Below, piece after piece: positions 50,410-63,471 of a DNA stretch of 64,000 nucleotides (position 1 is the stretch's first letter; each line of letters starts with the position of its first letter). Source of the stretch: Didymella arachidicola (Eukaryota > Ascomycota > Dothideomycetes > Pleosporales > Didymellaceae); assembly GCA_016630955.3 (NCBI GenBank), contig CM049991.1, positions 1,364,001 to 1,428,000 on the forward strand, in the 5' to 3' direction. The notes below the pieces were generated by a model. That model ran no database searches, was not told the origin of the DNA, and worked only from the letters and a program-made list of their open reading frames with translations. Made by a program: the position numbers and the translations under genes.

Positions 50410-53400
50410 ATGGGTGTGTACACGCGGCAGGACCAGCCGAGCTCTGGAGACGAGTTCCTGGATCTGATTGCTGATCCATTCTCGACATCGGTATGCAGCT
50501 TGACTTCGAGTCTGAATTATGTGAATGCTGACAGGTATTCATAGATCCAGCAAAGCTCCATTTACGCCGCTATCGTCTATTCTTTCGTCGTCACCGGTCT
50601 ACTATTCCTCGTCTTCTGCTTCCTTCGACCAAAGAACAACCGCGTATACGCACCACGCGCGAAACATGCCGACGAGAAACACCGACCGCAGCCACTGGGC
50701 AACGGCCCATTCGACTGGATCAAGGCAGTCACACGTTCAAACGAACAGGAGCTTGTAGACAAGATTGGCCTGGACGCCGTCCTCTTTCTGAGGTTCTTGC
50801 GGATGATCAGGAACATCTTCCTTATTCTCAGTCTCGTCGGCTGTGGCATTCTGATCCCCATTTGTATTGTTGGAGGAGGCGACTTCTACGACAAGTACAG
50901 CAATATCGCGACTCTGATGAAGTTCACGCCGCAATACATCGGGGGAAGCAAATTCTGGGCTTACGTTCTCTTCGCTTACCTTGTCGAGACCACTGTTTGT
51001 GGTCTCATTTGGTGGAACTATCGGGCAGTCTACAAGCTCAGGCGAACATATTTCGAAAGCTCCGAGTACAAGGCCAGCCTACATTCACGGACATTGCTGG
51101 TGAGTAGAACGAGATCTCAACTACGATTCATAGTTGACCATGTTCTAGCTTACTCACATTCCCCAATCCTCCCGGACTGACGCTGGAATTGCGGAGTTGA
51201 TCGAGTCGGCCAAGCAGACCGACGATGTTCCTCGATCCGTGGTTGGCCGCAACGTCAAGGATTTGCCCGAATTGATCGAGAAGCACGATGAGACTGTACG
51301 GGAGCTCGAGCAACACCTCGCCAAATATCTTAGCAATCCGAACCGGCTACCTGTGAAACGCCCCACCTGCAAGGTCAAGAAGGATGATACCACCGCACAT
51401 GGCAGACGAAAGGTTGACGCTATCGACTATCTGACCGACAGAATTGGGCGATTGGAGTCACAGATCAAGGAAGTCCGAGAAGGAGTGGATATGCGTAATC
51501 CGATGTCCTACGGATTCGCCTCGTTCGCTCGCATCGAAGACGCCCATGCTGTTGCATACGCCACGAAGAAGAAGGGACCCAAAGGATGCAATGTTTACCT
51601 CGCACCGAAACCGCATGATCTTCTGTGGCAGAATCTGCCCATGAGCAGGAAGACGCGGCGCGCGAGAGCATTCTGGGACGGTCTCTGGATGGTACTGCTG
51701 ACGGTCGCTTTTGTCGTACCTAACATCTTAACTTCGGCTTTTCTATCAAACTTTGCTAACCTGGGCCTTGTCTGGAGGGACTTTCAGACCAATTTGAATG
51801 CCCACCCAACAGGATGGGCTATTGTTCAAGGTATTCTTGCTCCCCTCGTACAGACACTCATGTACATGGGCATCCCGGTCATCTTCCGCCGCCTATTCAC
51901 TCACTCGGGTGATGTTTCAAAGACCTCCCGTGAGCGTCACGTTGCATCTCGTCTGTACGCCTTCTACGTCTTCAACAACCTTGTGGTCTTCTCAGTTTTT
52001 GGATCCGTCTGGCGTTTCGTGGCAGCCGTCGTTGGAGCACATGACATTGGTGTATGGGAGGCCATGCAGAGGGGCCGACCGTTCACGCAGCTCGTTACTG
52101 GACTTTGCAATGTCTCTACTTTCTGGCTCACCTGGCAAATGCAACGAAACCTTGGCGCGGCCATAGATCTTTCGCAAGCCTGGACATTTGCTTGGTCGTG
52201 GTGCCAGCGAACTTTCTTTTCGCCTACACCCCGCGAGTTGATCGAGCTGAGTGCGCCTCCGCCATTCGCGTACGCCGAGTACTACAACAACTACTTGTTC
52301 GTCACCACAGTCGGTCTTTGCATGGGATGCTTACAGCCCATAATTTTCCCGGTCACTGCCTTCTACGTCGGCATGGACGTCATCTTTAAGAAGTACCTTC
52401 TGCAATATGTCTTCATAACCAAGACCGAGTCTGGAGGTCGCTTCTGGCGCCTTCTTGTAAATCGCCTTCTTTTCGCCGTGCTTTTTGGCAATGCTGTCAT
52501 TGCCCTTGCAGTCGGTGCCAAAGGCGTTGGAAATCAGAACGTATTCCGCAACGGCACTATGCTCTACGCCATGGTTCCTCTGCCCTTCATTCTCATCGGC
52601 TTCAAGCTCTATTGCAAGAAGTCCTTCGACGACAAGCTCCTTTACTACTCAACTATTCCTTACGCGGACCTCGAAAACACGCACAACGCCACCAAAGCCC
52701 GCAGGTCCGACAAAGTTGGCGTTCGCTTTGGCAACCCGGCCATCTACAAGAAGCTCATCACACCAATGGTGCATGCCAAGTCGCAGCACCTGCTGAAGGA
52801 AGTCTATGGTCACCGCTCCAACGCAGGAAACGATATCTTCGCCGACCGCCGTTCCACTGACCGCGCAACGCCTGCGAACTTGGGATACGGCGATATGTAC
52901 CTGACCGACATGGATCACACTGCTCCAGGACACAGCATTGAAAATGCAGCGATGCCAAACGTCGAAGTCGTCGAAGAAGCAGATCTTGACTTCGAGAACT
53001 TCAAGCGGCGCGCGGAGTTCAGAGAGGAATTCGGCGGCGATGGAGAGCTATACGGAAGACCTGAAGACCTCATCTCGAGGCCAGGGACACCAAGCACATT
53101 CACAACATTCGTCGAAAACTCGCCATATGGCAGCCCGGCACAGAAGCGATACAGCGCTTCCCTTGCGGACAGTAGGGCTTCAAGCCTAACAAGACTTGGT
53201 GAGAAGGGGAGCGATGGCGAAGGACATATCTATGCAAAGGGGTATCAGCACACGTCTACTATGGATACGTTCCAGGAGCAGGACATGGTGGATGTGGATA
53301 TTCCAGCAACGCCATTGGATGCTGAGGAGATGCTGAGAACGAGCAACAGCAGGCAACCGTTGATGGACCGGTCACGAGCAGGGTCGCCGGCGGGAGGATA

Positions 53401-53446
53401 CTTCAACCGGAGTATGAGAGAGGATATTAGCTACGAGAATTATTGA
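50410..53446 (+). CDS. CSC1/TMEM63-type (DUF221) osmosensitive cation channel
   Basis: Three exons, 50410-50490, 50545-51099 and 51149-53446, encode 977 aa; introns are 54 and 49 bp. The domain order is that of the fungal CSC1 family: an N-terminal block of three helices (SIYAAIVYSFVVTGLLFLVF, IFLILSLVGCGILIPICIVG, FWAYVLFAYLVETTVCGLIW), a cytosolic RNA-recognition-like loop with LTHIPQSSRTDAG and SYGFASFARIEDAHAV, and the DUF221 pore block from DLLWQNLPMSRKTRRAR to about LIGFKLYCKKSFDD. Members are mechanosensitive, Ca-permeable channels of the plasma membrane opened by osmotic stress. The long C-terminal tail (about 260 aa) is hydrophilic with Ser/Thr-Pro sites (SRPGTPSTFTTF, SPYGSPAQ). The first intron contains an earlier ACAG that was not used because it breaks the frame. 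Confidence 0.93.
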
Positions 53447-53869
53447 GGCAGGTAAATCACGATTAGACGATAGATCGTCAGCGCGAGCTGTGTAATAGCT
53501 TAATATGGTATAACCAATGTTCGTATGTCCAATTCTTACCCTCGTAAATGTACCGCTGGTTCATCTTATGATCTAGAGAACTATCAACAATACTGGGTAC
53601 TGCTCGAGTTCACAGAGGGAGAACTGAGATACGGATGAAAATGGGCCTTCATGAGACATTAATGCAAATCCGTCAGCAGAAACTCGAATGCCATGTCTGG
53701 CCTGTGCATCGAAGCTGCCTTGTATCTCGTTGCCACGCCATGCAACTCACAGAACCTGGGAATCGCACTGAGCTGAGTATGCGTTGAGCTAAACAGACTC
53801 GAGTTGCTACTGCAAATATACACGACTGATTTCAGGGTATCTCCAACGCAATCGCTCGCAAGCGATAAC
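53447..53869. other. Convergent 3' intergenic region
   Basis: 420 bp between the channel stop and the septin-like stop, expected to hold two 3' UTRs. Nothing else was recognised. Confidence 0.45.
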
Positions 53870-56433
53870 TCACTCCACACCGCCAAAGAACCACCCCCAA
53901 ACACCACTCTCGGGAGTCTCCCAGCCGGCAACCCTGACGACTGCCAACCCAACAGCACCCAGCAGACTCATACCGCCCACAACTTGACACAGCACGAATC
54001 CTCTCTTCTTCAGCTCGTCACTCAAGCCACAGAGACCCAGAGGGTCTTTCGAGTCCAGCCCGCTCCCATATCTCTGCCCGCCGACTACCTTCTCATCGAT
54101 GCCGTGTCTCACAATAGCCCACTCCGCTCGAGGCCCATCCGCAGTGACAATAGTGCCGTTCGTGACCTCTTCGCCAACCCTTTCGAGCAGCCATTTGGCC
54201 CGCTCACTTCTTTGTAAATCCTCAAACCGGTCGCGTTCGTTTCTCAGACTCTTGTGAAGGTCAGTCGCCCATTTGGCGACACGAATATCGCTAGCCTGCG
54301 GGTTACTGTTGATGTAGTGGGTGAGCGAGAAAGCGGTCGGGTCGGTGGGGGAGCCGGCAATGGAGGACAAGAGAGGCGAATGCACGTTTGAGTAGAAGGG
54401 GGAAGTGGGGCGAGGGACGAGGACGCCAGAGGGCGAGGCGGCGGAGAACAGAGATGACGTTGTGGATGCTGAATGATGTTAATGTATGGATGTGTAAACA
54501 TTAGGCAACAATGACTTACGATTCGCCATGGTGCCGGCCAATCCCACCGATGCTGTAGTGGGACTGCGTGGCTGCCGAAGACCATGCATGATGAATGAGT
54601 CGCCTGGTAGCTTCGTTCTTCTCCTCCACGCGAGGAACTTCTTAGCTCCTGCGTGTCTTAGCCATGCGATGGACTCAGGGTCAAAGACCTGTTCGATCAG
54701 ATTGGTAAGCTCAGACGGCATGAGCGGTTGAACGTAGTCCGGAGACATCAGCAGGGATGCATCCATGATGTCGGCGTCCGATCCTTGGACCGACGATACC
54801 GCGTATGGATGCGTAGGCGTGGGGAAGGGGAACTGATTAGGCTCTTTCGCTTCATCTAAGTGAATTGCGGTTTTCGGTGTCTCCAACGGATAGACTATGT
54901 CCAGGCTTTGGACTGCGAGCAATGCATCGTCTATAGGCTTTCCAAAGAGGAAAGGCTTGACCGCTGTAGACTGGAGGCGAGCAAGTACAGATGCCTTCAG
55001 TGAGACCAGCTCGTGCGCATTCAACGTCTCCGACTTTGCAATGATGGGAATGACGTTGGTGTATGCTGACAGACGCTGCATGAACTCGATGTCCTTAGTA
55101 ATCTCCTTGTCTTCCCTAAGTCAGTAACCATCTGGCCTTTGCCAAAGTTTACTCTTTACTCACTTGGCGGCAACATATAGAGGACTACATCTACCAATAT
55201 CCCTCCACTTCCACTGATCACGCCAACAATTTCTCCGTCTTCTAAGTTCGAGATAGAGGCAGTCTGGTGGAGCAGTGACTCAATGTACTCAACAACGAGA
55301 TTCATATCATCTTGTTCTGAGCTCCCCTCGAGGTAGCCAGGGGTGTCCACGAAGCAGATGTTCCTTTCCAGTATTGTGTCGATACTACTCTTCCTCCGTC
55401 GTAAAACTCTTGTATCCTTAACATCGGTCCACCAGTGTGGATACGGTCTGGTGCTGGCATGTATTTCTGTCACGCGCATTGTTGCACCCTGATCCGTCTG
55501 CCGTCTACGAGACTTCGGTCTTCTGGGCGGTGGTTGAGAGAGCGACTGTGAGGGCGAGAGGGAGTCAACGTGTACGATGTCTTCGCAGCTTTGCATGATC
55601 GATCGAATGAGCGAGGTCTTACCAATACCTGCACGAAAACGTCAGTACTCAGAGCCTGTCAAGCAATAATGCTCAAGATCGTTGGCCAGAAGATACTGAC
55701 CTGCTTGCCCGGCAACCAGGACCTTCAGCTTGCCCATATTCTTGCCTTTGGTCGTGAAAGGTCTTCTTGTTGGCATCTGTATGCTCGGCATCACCAGCTG
55801 CGGGAAACTCATGGACGCACCCTGCTGCGTCTCGACATCATCTTCCTCATCACCACTTGAAGCGATGACTTGACTACCAGTCTCATCGATAACAGAACCT
55901 TCCTCAGACAGCTTGAGCGAGTGCAGCGATACTGAGGTTGGTGTGCTCGATAGAGCCATGGTGGGCAGCGGAGACGGCGCTTCGACAGTAAGGGGCGTCA
56001 GAGGCGTGGATGTGGTACGGCTGGACAGCTTCCTCTTCAGCTTGCGCAGTGGCAAAGCAACAGGGCTCCCTGATGACTTTGCAGAGTCCGCAGACGAACT
56101 ATGCGACCCTGATCGCGCAGTGTGTCTGGCATGGCTGTCTGCATTATTCCGCGTGTCCGCGGCCTTCTTGCCAACAGTGGTATTTTCAGCTCCAAATGCA
56201 GCCTCCAGAGTATCAGCTAGACTTTGGACGCCGTATGTGCTGTCTCGCTGCCTTCTTATCGACTGCGTGCTTTGTGATGCAGACATGGACTGTTCCATAT
56301 CGTGCTCGCTCCTCATGAAGAACGTGGTGGGGCCATTGTTCGACGGCGTTGCGGCGTGATCCATGCTCGACTTGCGGGACCGAGGCTTGACGGGCGCAGG
56401 CAGCGCGTCGCTGCCACCAGGAAGCGGTCGCAT
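53870..56433 (-). CDS. Septin-type GTPase with C-terminal membrane segment
   Basis: Four exons, 55701-56433, 55164-55628, 54520-55110 and 53870-54468, encode 795 aa; introns are 72, 53 and 51 bp. An N-terminal disordered region of about 235 residues is followed by a septin G domain. The P-loop VLVAGQAGIGKTS is rebuilt across intron 1. NICFVDTPGY is the G3 switch, DKEITKDIEFMQRLSAYTNV matches the septin stretch before G4, and VIPIIAKSETL is G4, with AKSE where most septins have AKAD. In intron 2 the frame requires a GAAG acceptor beyond an earlier TTAG. The C-terminus ends in a hydrophobic helix (VLCQVVGGMSLLGAVGLAVV). Core septins lack a membrane helix and end in a coiled coil, so this is a divergent relative. 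A role at membranes or septa is inferred. Confidence 0.82.
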
Positions 56434-57351
56434 GCTTCCAAAAGTCGACGAGTGTGTCGTAGACGAAGAAGCACACTGGATATGTCAAGCTGGAAGTCGG
56501 CCTGAGAATAAGTCACGGGGGACTTGCGAACGCCGGAGGGCAGGTGATGTGATATTCGGTGTTACACCTGCCAGATGGTACCCCGCAGATACCCCGGTCG
56601 GTTTCGCGATAAAGACCAAACGGTCTTCGAAGTGAGGAAGGGGGAACAAACACGCAGATCCGTACGTGTCAAAGTATCTTTGGAGATCACAAGAGGGAAG
56701 TGGAGAGCTTCCGCGACTTGCCAGCGTGCCAGCGTGACTTGCTGACTGCGCGGCAGGCTCACTTACCTGGCGAATCACGCGTCAACGCTGGGTGACGTTA
56801 TCAGTTAAAAGTGCATCACCAATCTGCAGCAACCTGACCGTGGTTCAAGCATGCACAATATGCATATTGCATCATACTCATACTATCGTCCATGTACCCA
56901 TCGCGCTCTTCCCCTATATTCTGTTCTCGAACAATGCTGTGCAAGACCAAAGACCAATGTACAGGCGAGCCCGAAGTACCCATGACCCATTACTCCAGAT
57001 CCTTCCTCCGCCTCTCATGTCCGCATGCCCGCATGTACTCAGATACCCATCCACATACATTAGGTCACCGAGGAAATGGGCAAAAAGAAACAAGTAAAAG
57101 AAGTGGATGAAACGAGTACGTACGAGTACAGAAAGGGAAATGCAAACATGAACCGACTCGCTATGCAAGGGCTCATAAATCTCGTACAGAGATGCGGGTG
57201 CCCGGACTTTTATACAATCGCTGAAAAGAGTCGAACACGGAACACATAACAGAAGGCGTGAATCGTTATGGAACGGTGAAAGTCGCTAAAGACTCGACGA
57301 AGAGTAAACGGGAACGGTAGAGATGAAACAAGGCAGCAGAAGCTAATCCGT
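56434..57351. other. Intergenic region
   Basis: About 920 bp upstream of the septin-like gene and downstream of the NTF2/RRM gene. A short tandem GCCAGCGT lies near 56720. I see no gene; a frame at 56213-56488 overlaps the septin start in another frame and lacks support. Confidence 0.4.
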
Positions 57352-59011
57352 TCATGACTCCTGGGGGGCACCACGGCCACGAGGGGCACCACCACGGCCA
57401 CGTCCAGGAACGAAGCCGCCACGAGGGCCACCAGGACCGCCGCGGCCACGCTGAGAGCCACCACCACGAGGGAAGTTACCCTGAAAACCACCCTGAGGGC
57501 GCTGGCGGCGCTCCTCGACCTTGAGCTCAACACCGTCCACGGTGTGGGGGTTGGCGGCGAGGGCGGCTTGGTATCCGGCGGCGGTCTTGAAGTCCACGAA
57601 AGCAGCGTTCTAGACACGGGGTTAGCTCACATTCATCAAGTCACGCTGTATAAACTGACCTTCTGGCGGCTGAGGTCGAGATACTCAACCTCGCCAAATT
57701 TGGAGAGAGCGGCCCTGAGTGAGCCTTCTTGAACCTGGCTGTAAACGTTCTTGATGTAGGCTTTCTTCTGCTCGACATCAGCGGCGGGAGTCTGGTTCTG
57801 AGCGCGAGACTGCTCCTTCTTGTGACCGCTAACGGATTGCCAGCCGGCCTCGCCCTGGCTCGCGGTGGGGGACTGCTCACGAGTGGAAGCAGACGGCTGG
57901 GCGGAAGCGGCGGCGGCGGGCTGAGCAGGAGCGGCAGTCTTGGCCTCCTTGGGTACCTGCTGAGCAGCAGGGGCGGCAACCACGGGAGTAGCAACCTTGT
58001 GAGCGGAAGCAGCGAGGCTAGCCCATGTGCGAGGAGCAGCGGGCTTGGGAGGACCGGATGGCATGGCGACGGGAGCAGCAGCCTCCTTCTTAGGGGCAGG
58101 AGCAGGAGTAGGCGTAGGGTCCTTTGGCTTCTCCTCTTCGACAGGCTCAGCAGCAGCTTCGGCCTCCTTGGGGGCCTCTTCAGCAGCCGATGTCTCTTCG
58201 ACCTCAGGAGTCTTCTCGGCATCAGCAGTCTCCTCTGTAGAGGCAGCGGTGGTGGTCTCCTCGGTGGAGGGCTCCTCCTTTGCAACCTCTTCGAGCTTCT
58301 CATCAACCTTAGTTAGGTCCTCCTCGCTGCTAGCGACCTCGCCCTGCGGGGCCTCTTCTTCAGCTGGAACAGCGACAGCGGGAGCGGGCTCCTCAATGCC
58401 GTTGGCAGCCTGCTCTTGCTGGACCTCCTCCTCCTCGGAATCTTCGGCGAGGTAGCGGAAGATGTCGTTCAGAACGAAGTAACCGTTGGTCTGCTCGGCG
58501 AGGACGAAAGTCTGGACGAAGCGCTTGTGGGGTTGGCCCTGGTTGGAGATTTCACCAATGACTTGGATGACGATGTTCGCATCTGAGCCCTGGGAGTCGA
58601 CGTTGGTGACTCGGACCTTGGTGTCCTTGAAGTCGAGCTCCTTGATGCGCTCGTTGATGGGCTGTCTCATCGTTAGCTTTGCGCCATGTGCGAGTAATCG
58701 TACTATGAGTCGCGTACCTTCTGGCCTACACAGACATTGACCTTCTCCTCCTCAATACCCGAGACAAACTGCGAGCGCTTGTTATAGAAGAGCTAGAGAG
58801 TCATTAGCTTGAGCTTCTCAATGGCTTCTGTCTATTTTGTACGTACGTAAAGGCGGTCAGGACTCTTGCTCAGAGTGGTATAGTATTGCTCGACGAAGTA
58901 CCAGCCGACCTCATCCTTGGGGATCTCGGAGGCCGGTGCTTGTTGCGCGGGCTGGCTGTAGTCCTGTGCGTAGTTGCCGTTGGTGGGCGCGGATGATTCG
59001 GTGGATGCCAT
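57352..59011 (-). CDS. NTF2 + RRM + RGG protein (G3BP/Nxt3-like)
   Basis: Four exons, 58847-59011, 58718-58792, 57660-58661 and 57352-57609, encode 499 aa; introns are 54, 56 and 50 bp. An NTF2-like domain occupies about residues 35-160 (VGWYFVEQYYTTLSKSPDRL, LFYNKRSQFVSG, FVLAEQTNGYFVLNDIFRYL). A long acidic, Ala/Pro/Glu-rich linker follows. Then comes an RRM (AYIKNVYSQVQEGSLRAAL, NAAFVDFKTAAGYQAAL), and RGG repeats close the protein (GGSQRGRGGPGGPRGG). This order is that of G3BP, yeast Bre5 and fission yeast Nxt3. These proteins partner the Ubp3/USP10 deubiquitinase and nucleate stress granules with mRNA. The last RRM exon was joined by its AFVDF beta-strand. The protein acts in the cytoplasm. 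Confidence 0.93.
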
Positions 59012-59904
59012 CTTGATAAAGTGTGTTTAGAAAATAAGGCTTCTTTCGGCGGATGTTGAGTCAATCGAAGGCGCAAGGAAGCTGTAGGTTTATTAGTAAC
59101 CGACATTGTTTGCGCAGCTTGAGCTTGTGAATTATGCGCACGTGTGCTTGGGCGTACCGAGCCAGATATTGTTGACGGAAGGAAAAGCGTGAGCGGCGAC
59201 TCGTTTCGATGGTAGCTGGTGATTATTGGGGGTGGATGCGATGGCTCCGAGAGAGTGATGGTGAGAGCCGTGAGTGGGCGCGAAGATGCAAAAACCCAGG
59301 CTCGAGCTCAATTCGTGCCTCGCCTCGCCTCGGATCGTCGACGTCTGTGCTCGCCAAGCCATGATCTCACCATAGCTCGTTCCGCACTCACCACCATCGT
59401 GGGGAGTTTTTCGAAACCTTTCACAAGTGGTAGCTCAACACTGTTGTGCTTGGGTCATCTTGTATAGCTCAGATTCGCTGCAAGAACTGTATTCCACGCT
59501 GCATTGCGACTCTGAGGGCCAGGCTGAAGTCTTTGGATCAACTGCCGATATGACCCCTCGCAATAGGAGAACAAACGTGCATACATATAAAAACAACGCT
59601 AGCAAGAGAAGGAGGCTCGAAATCCTATGCACGTAATTGCCGTCTCTGGAGCTATCTAATCATGATGCTGGAAGCTGCTAATTTGGTAGCAGTGACAGCC
59701 AATAGGCAGACTGTCAAACCACCGGGAACGCAATGCTGTCCGCTCGTAGATCTTAACTGTCGATCGAAACATCGTTGCCGCGCTTGCTGCGGCTCGAAAT
59801 AAGCCCTGAAGGCTCAATATGAGGCTTGCTCATAGGCGGTCGCAAAGGCTGAACACCGAATCACTTTTGACTTGTGCGGCAGAAGCGACGCACCACCAGA
59901 TCGC
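59012..59904. other. Intergenic region
   Basis: About 890 bp between the NTF2/RRM gene start and the helicase stop, both genes on the minus strand. No gene, RNA or repeat was recognised. Confidence 0.4.
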
Positions 59905-61986
59905 TTACCAGGAAGCAACCTTGTCCTCACCACCGCCGGAGAAGCTGCCAGCATCGCCACCAAAACCTCCAGTGTCAGCACCGAAACCGCCGGCATCACC
60001 GCCCAGTCCACCAGCATCCTCGCCCCCACCGAAACCAGCTCCAGCGTCGAAGCCACCAGCGTCCTCAGTGCCGAAGCCGCCACCAAGGCCGTCATCAGAC
60101 TCATCATCCGTACCGTCACGCCACTCGATTGTCTCAGGATTCTCAGGCTTGAACTGCTCCAAGAAGTCGGGAACCTCCTGCTTAGACTCTAGGAGAATCT
60201 TGACAAGGTCCTCACCGATGTCCTCGTTGCGGTCGTTGTAGAAGGACGTTGCCTTGCCTTCGTTGCCAATACGAGCAGTGCGACCGATGCGGTGCACGTA
60301 CTCGGTGATACCGTCGTACTGGGTAGAAGGAAGATCGTAGTTGATCACATGCTTCACGTTGGCGACGTCGAGACCTCGAGCAGTGACACCAGTGGCGACG
60401 AGGATGGGGCATCGCGCCGTACGAAAGGAACGTCTGGAAGAAGTCAGCATTGTCCCAATTCAATCTCGAAGATGAGACAACTTACAAAGCATCCTCGCGC
60501 TCGCGCTGCGTACGGTCGGCATGGATCGACGTGCATGGCAGACCCTTGTTGTACAAGAAGTCGTCGACTATGTCGCACTTACGCTTCGAGTTCACGAAGA
60601 TGAGGGTGCGCTGGGGCTCGCTAGAGAAGATTAGGTCGAACAGGGCCTGGTCCTTCTCGCGCTCGTCGACGTAGACAACAGTCTGTATGATGTTCTGGTG
60701 AGTACTGCCGACACGTCCCACCTTGATGCGCATGTAGCCATCCTCCATGTACTCCTTTGCCAGGCGGCGAGCGGACTTGGGGAAAGTGGCTGAGAACATC
60801 AAGTAAGTATGGTCGGCATCAGCGTTAACATCTAGACGTGTCAGCGGTGCAATATAAGGAGTTTGAGGAAGCGACTCACCAGCACCGGAGAATACCTTAT
60901 CCATCGCCTCCTCCCAACCGGAAGAGAGAAGCTCGTCAGCCTCATCAATGACAGTGAACTTTAGGCGGCGGAACGAGAGCAAATTCAGATTCTGCATGAA
61001 GTCCATGAGACGACCCGGAGTAGCGATGAGGATATCGCAGCCCATCTCCAGCTGCTCACGCTGGTTGCGAGTGGGCGCACCACCGTAAACTACACATGGA
61101 CGCAACATCGTGCGGTAGCAGAGACGACGTGCCTCGTCGAAGATCTGGCAGGCCAGCTCTCGCGTGGGGCAGACGACAAGGACAAGAGGCTCGGCGCGGA
61201 CACGGTCGGTAAGAGGGTTGTAGCGCGCCGAATTTGGACGGGGAGCTGCAAGCTGAGGAGCCTTGCCCATGAGCTTGGACAAGATGGGGATGAGGAAGGC
61301 GGCTGTTTTTCCTGAACCTGGAGAGAGTCAGTAGGAAATAATGCCGGTATCCGTGAATACTTACCCGTCTGAGCGATGGCAACGACGTCGTGACCTGTCA
61401 GGACAGCAGGCATGCAGTATGACTGGATCGGCGTGGGTACGCTGTACCTGCAGAGCTTGACGTTCTCGAGCATCACCGGGTGGAGACCGGCGTCGTCGAA
61501 CTGTGCTGTGATCAGTACATGCTCGTCAGTGCTTAAATAGCAGACAGCTTACATCGCGGACTGGGAGAACCTTCTCGGGACCCTCGACCACCACCTCGTA
61601 CGACAGAGCCTTGATGGCACCACCAGCGCGCTGAAGATGCTCATCGTCGAAGAGAACCTTCTCCAACTCGGGATTGGGCTCGCCAACGTCACCAAACTCA
61701 TCATCCCACTGGTAGACAGCAGCGTCGGACAGCCAACGATCCTCTGGACGAGCCTCGTCCAGCTCAGGCTCACCGCTGGCGACAGTCTCGTAGTTGAAGG
61801 GAATGGGGTTGTTCCTGTGTACGTCAGTGCTGGCTCGAATAGAATCGGCGTCTGTAGCACTCCCCATCCAGCGTCCTTGGCGCGAGCAAGATCTTGAACA
61901 AGCTGCTCCTTGCGGACAGCGACTGCCTCCTCGCTCATGACAGGTGGAGGCGGGCGCGTAGGAGCGGTCTCGCCAGTGTCAGACAT
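59905..61986 (-). CDS. DEAD-box RNA helicase (Ded1/Vasa-like)
   Basis: Six exons, 61859-61986, 61553-61814, 61365-61500, 60880-61317, 60486-60831 and 59905-60433, encode 612 aa. Introns 2-5 are canonical (52, 47, 48, 52 bp). Intron 1 is only in phase with a GC donor (61815-61858); see findings. All helicase motifs are present: Q motif (YSVPTPIQSY), I (AQTGSGKTAA), Ia (CPTRELACQIF), Ib (TPGRLMDF), II (IDEADEL), III (FSATF), IV (LIFVNSKRKC), V (ATGVTARGLDVANVKHVINY) and VI (YVHRIGRTAR). The C-terminus is a Gly/Asp-rich tail with repeated GGF units. The enzyme is a cytoplasmic or nuclear ATP-dependent RNA unwinder of the Ded1/DDX3/Vasa group, but its acidic N-terminus marks a separate fungal branch. 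Confidence 0.9.
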
Positions 61987-63471
61987 GATGGAGGGAAATA
62001 GTAGTGGTGATGCAGTAGGAGATAGTAGTAGGTGACCTTGAGGCAAATTCTTCGAGATGTGGTGCTGTGGTGAGTGGGAAAGGTCAGCGATGGAGCCCGT
62101 GTTGTGTTTATCTACGCCGCAAGGAAGCTTTGACCGGCGTCGCTCCTTGGCGGCAGCGACGGCGAAGGCGGCAGCGGATCTAGAAGCACGAGGTTGCCTG
62201 CCGTGGGGATGATCTTAAGTGAGAGCGAGCTTCACTGTGACTGCATAGCACTGCGCAAGCTCTTCGCGCGGGGTACCCTCAGGTGCTCATAGATCGAGGC
62301 TGCAAAGGGATAGTGGGGATGCTATGAGCTTCCTACTCTAGCCTTCTTGCAGCTGAGAGACGTCGCTGAATCTGTGTATCACAGATGCCGCAGTGAGCCA
62401 GTGGCTGCTGAATTAGGCTGGAATCTGGCATGGCTCATCCGCAGCGAGCTCACGACAAAAAGACATACAAGCACGAGGTGTGAAAGTGCATCTAAGTGGC
62501 CAGGTGTCAAACATCCAAAAGAGATAGCTAGATCGCTGACGACGCTATCAGAACAGACACAGCATGTCTTCATGTCTTCACGGTGCTCAATCCTAGCTGA
62601 CAGGGACCTCAGGGCAGCATCTTGTCACAATGTGGCATCCGTCAGACCTCAGAGACTGCAGGGTCGAGAATAACTTGCGAATGCATGGGCATGAATGTGG
62701 AAGAGTCCTTTGATCTTGGTCACTGGAAAGGTGCCACTTCGGCATGAGCATGCACGAAGATGATATGATTGTCGAAGTGATAGATTTTACGATCTGGGAA
62801 ACTTCAAAGACTCTTCAAATGAATGGGCTGACGTACAAAGAGAAGCTTGATCATTTCCCTGGTCCTACGTGTCTATGCCCACTTACAGCTGAAGGGACAA
62901 GTCTTCACCTCGCACTAATGTCGTGGAGACAAATCTTTAGTGACATATTGGGCTATCGAGACCTTTTGAAAAGACCTGAGATTTTCTAAACAGCGATGCC
63001 CTCAAGCGGAGGTGTTGTGCACTTATGGGCATGCATGTAAATATCTTGGCGAACAGAGCAAACTGACGTCAACGCTGGCGTGCCATGGATGGGACAGAAG
63101 ACAATTTCTCCACAGTCTCACTGCTGCAAGAATCCGAGACTAGGCTGAAGGCGTCCTAGATCGCAGCCTGCGAGATGAGATCGATCGCCTGGCGGTATAA
63201 CGGACTACCGATTGGCTAGCGAGTCAATGATGCAGGCATACATAGCAACTAAAAATTCGGAACGCGGCGAAAGGTAAACACTGCAACTTTCCTTCGCAAC
63301 GAAGTCGTCAGGGCTGTGACGTTTGCGTGTTCGAACCACAAGGCTTGATTGATTTTGCCTTCCCCTTGTCGACCTTTTTTGAGCGCTTCACTGCGTTTTT
63401 CGAGCTTGATATCTTTGCGCTTGCACTTGCCTTTATTGTACCCCTGAAGTCGCATCGCAAGAATCGCAACC
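61987..63471. other. Divergent intergenic region
   Basis: 1.5 kb between the start codons of the helicase (-) and ERG4 (+). The short frames inside (for example 62347-62673 and 62744-62989) have no domain or splice support. It should hold the promoters of both genes; no repeat or RNA was recognised. Confidence 0.45.

Noticed and set aside
57729..58455. Gly/Leu/Ser-rich plus-strand frames
   Set aside because: They are antisense shadows of the acidic Ala/Glu/Pro linker of the NTF2/RRM protein.
59819..60241. Pro/Ala/Ser-rich plus-strand frame
   Set aside because: It is the antisense of the Gly/Asp-rich tail of the DEAD-box helicase, a composition shadow.
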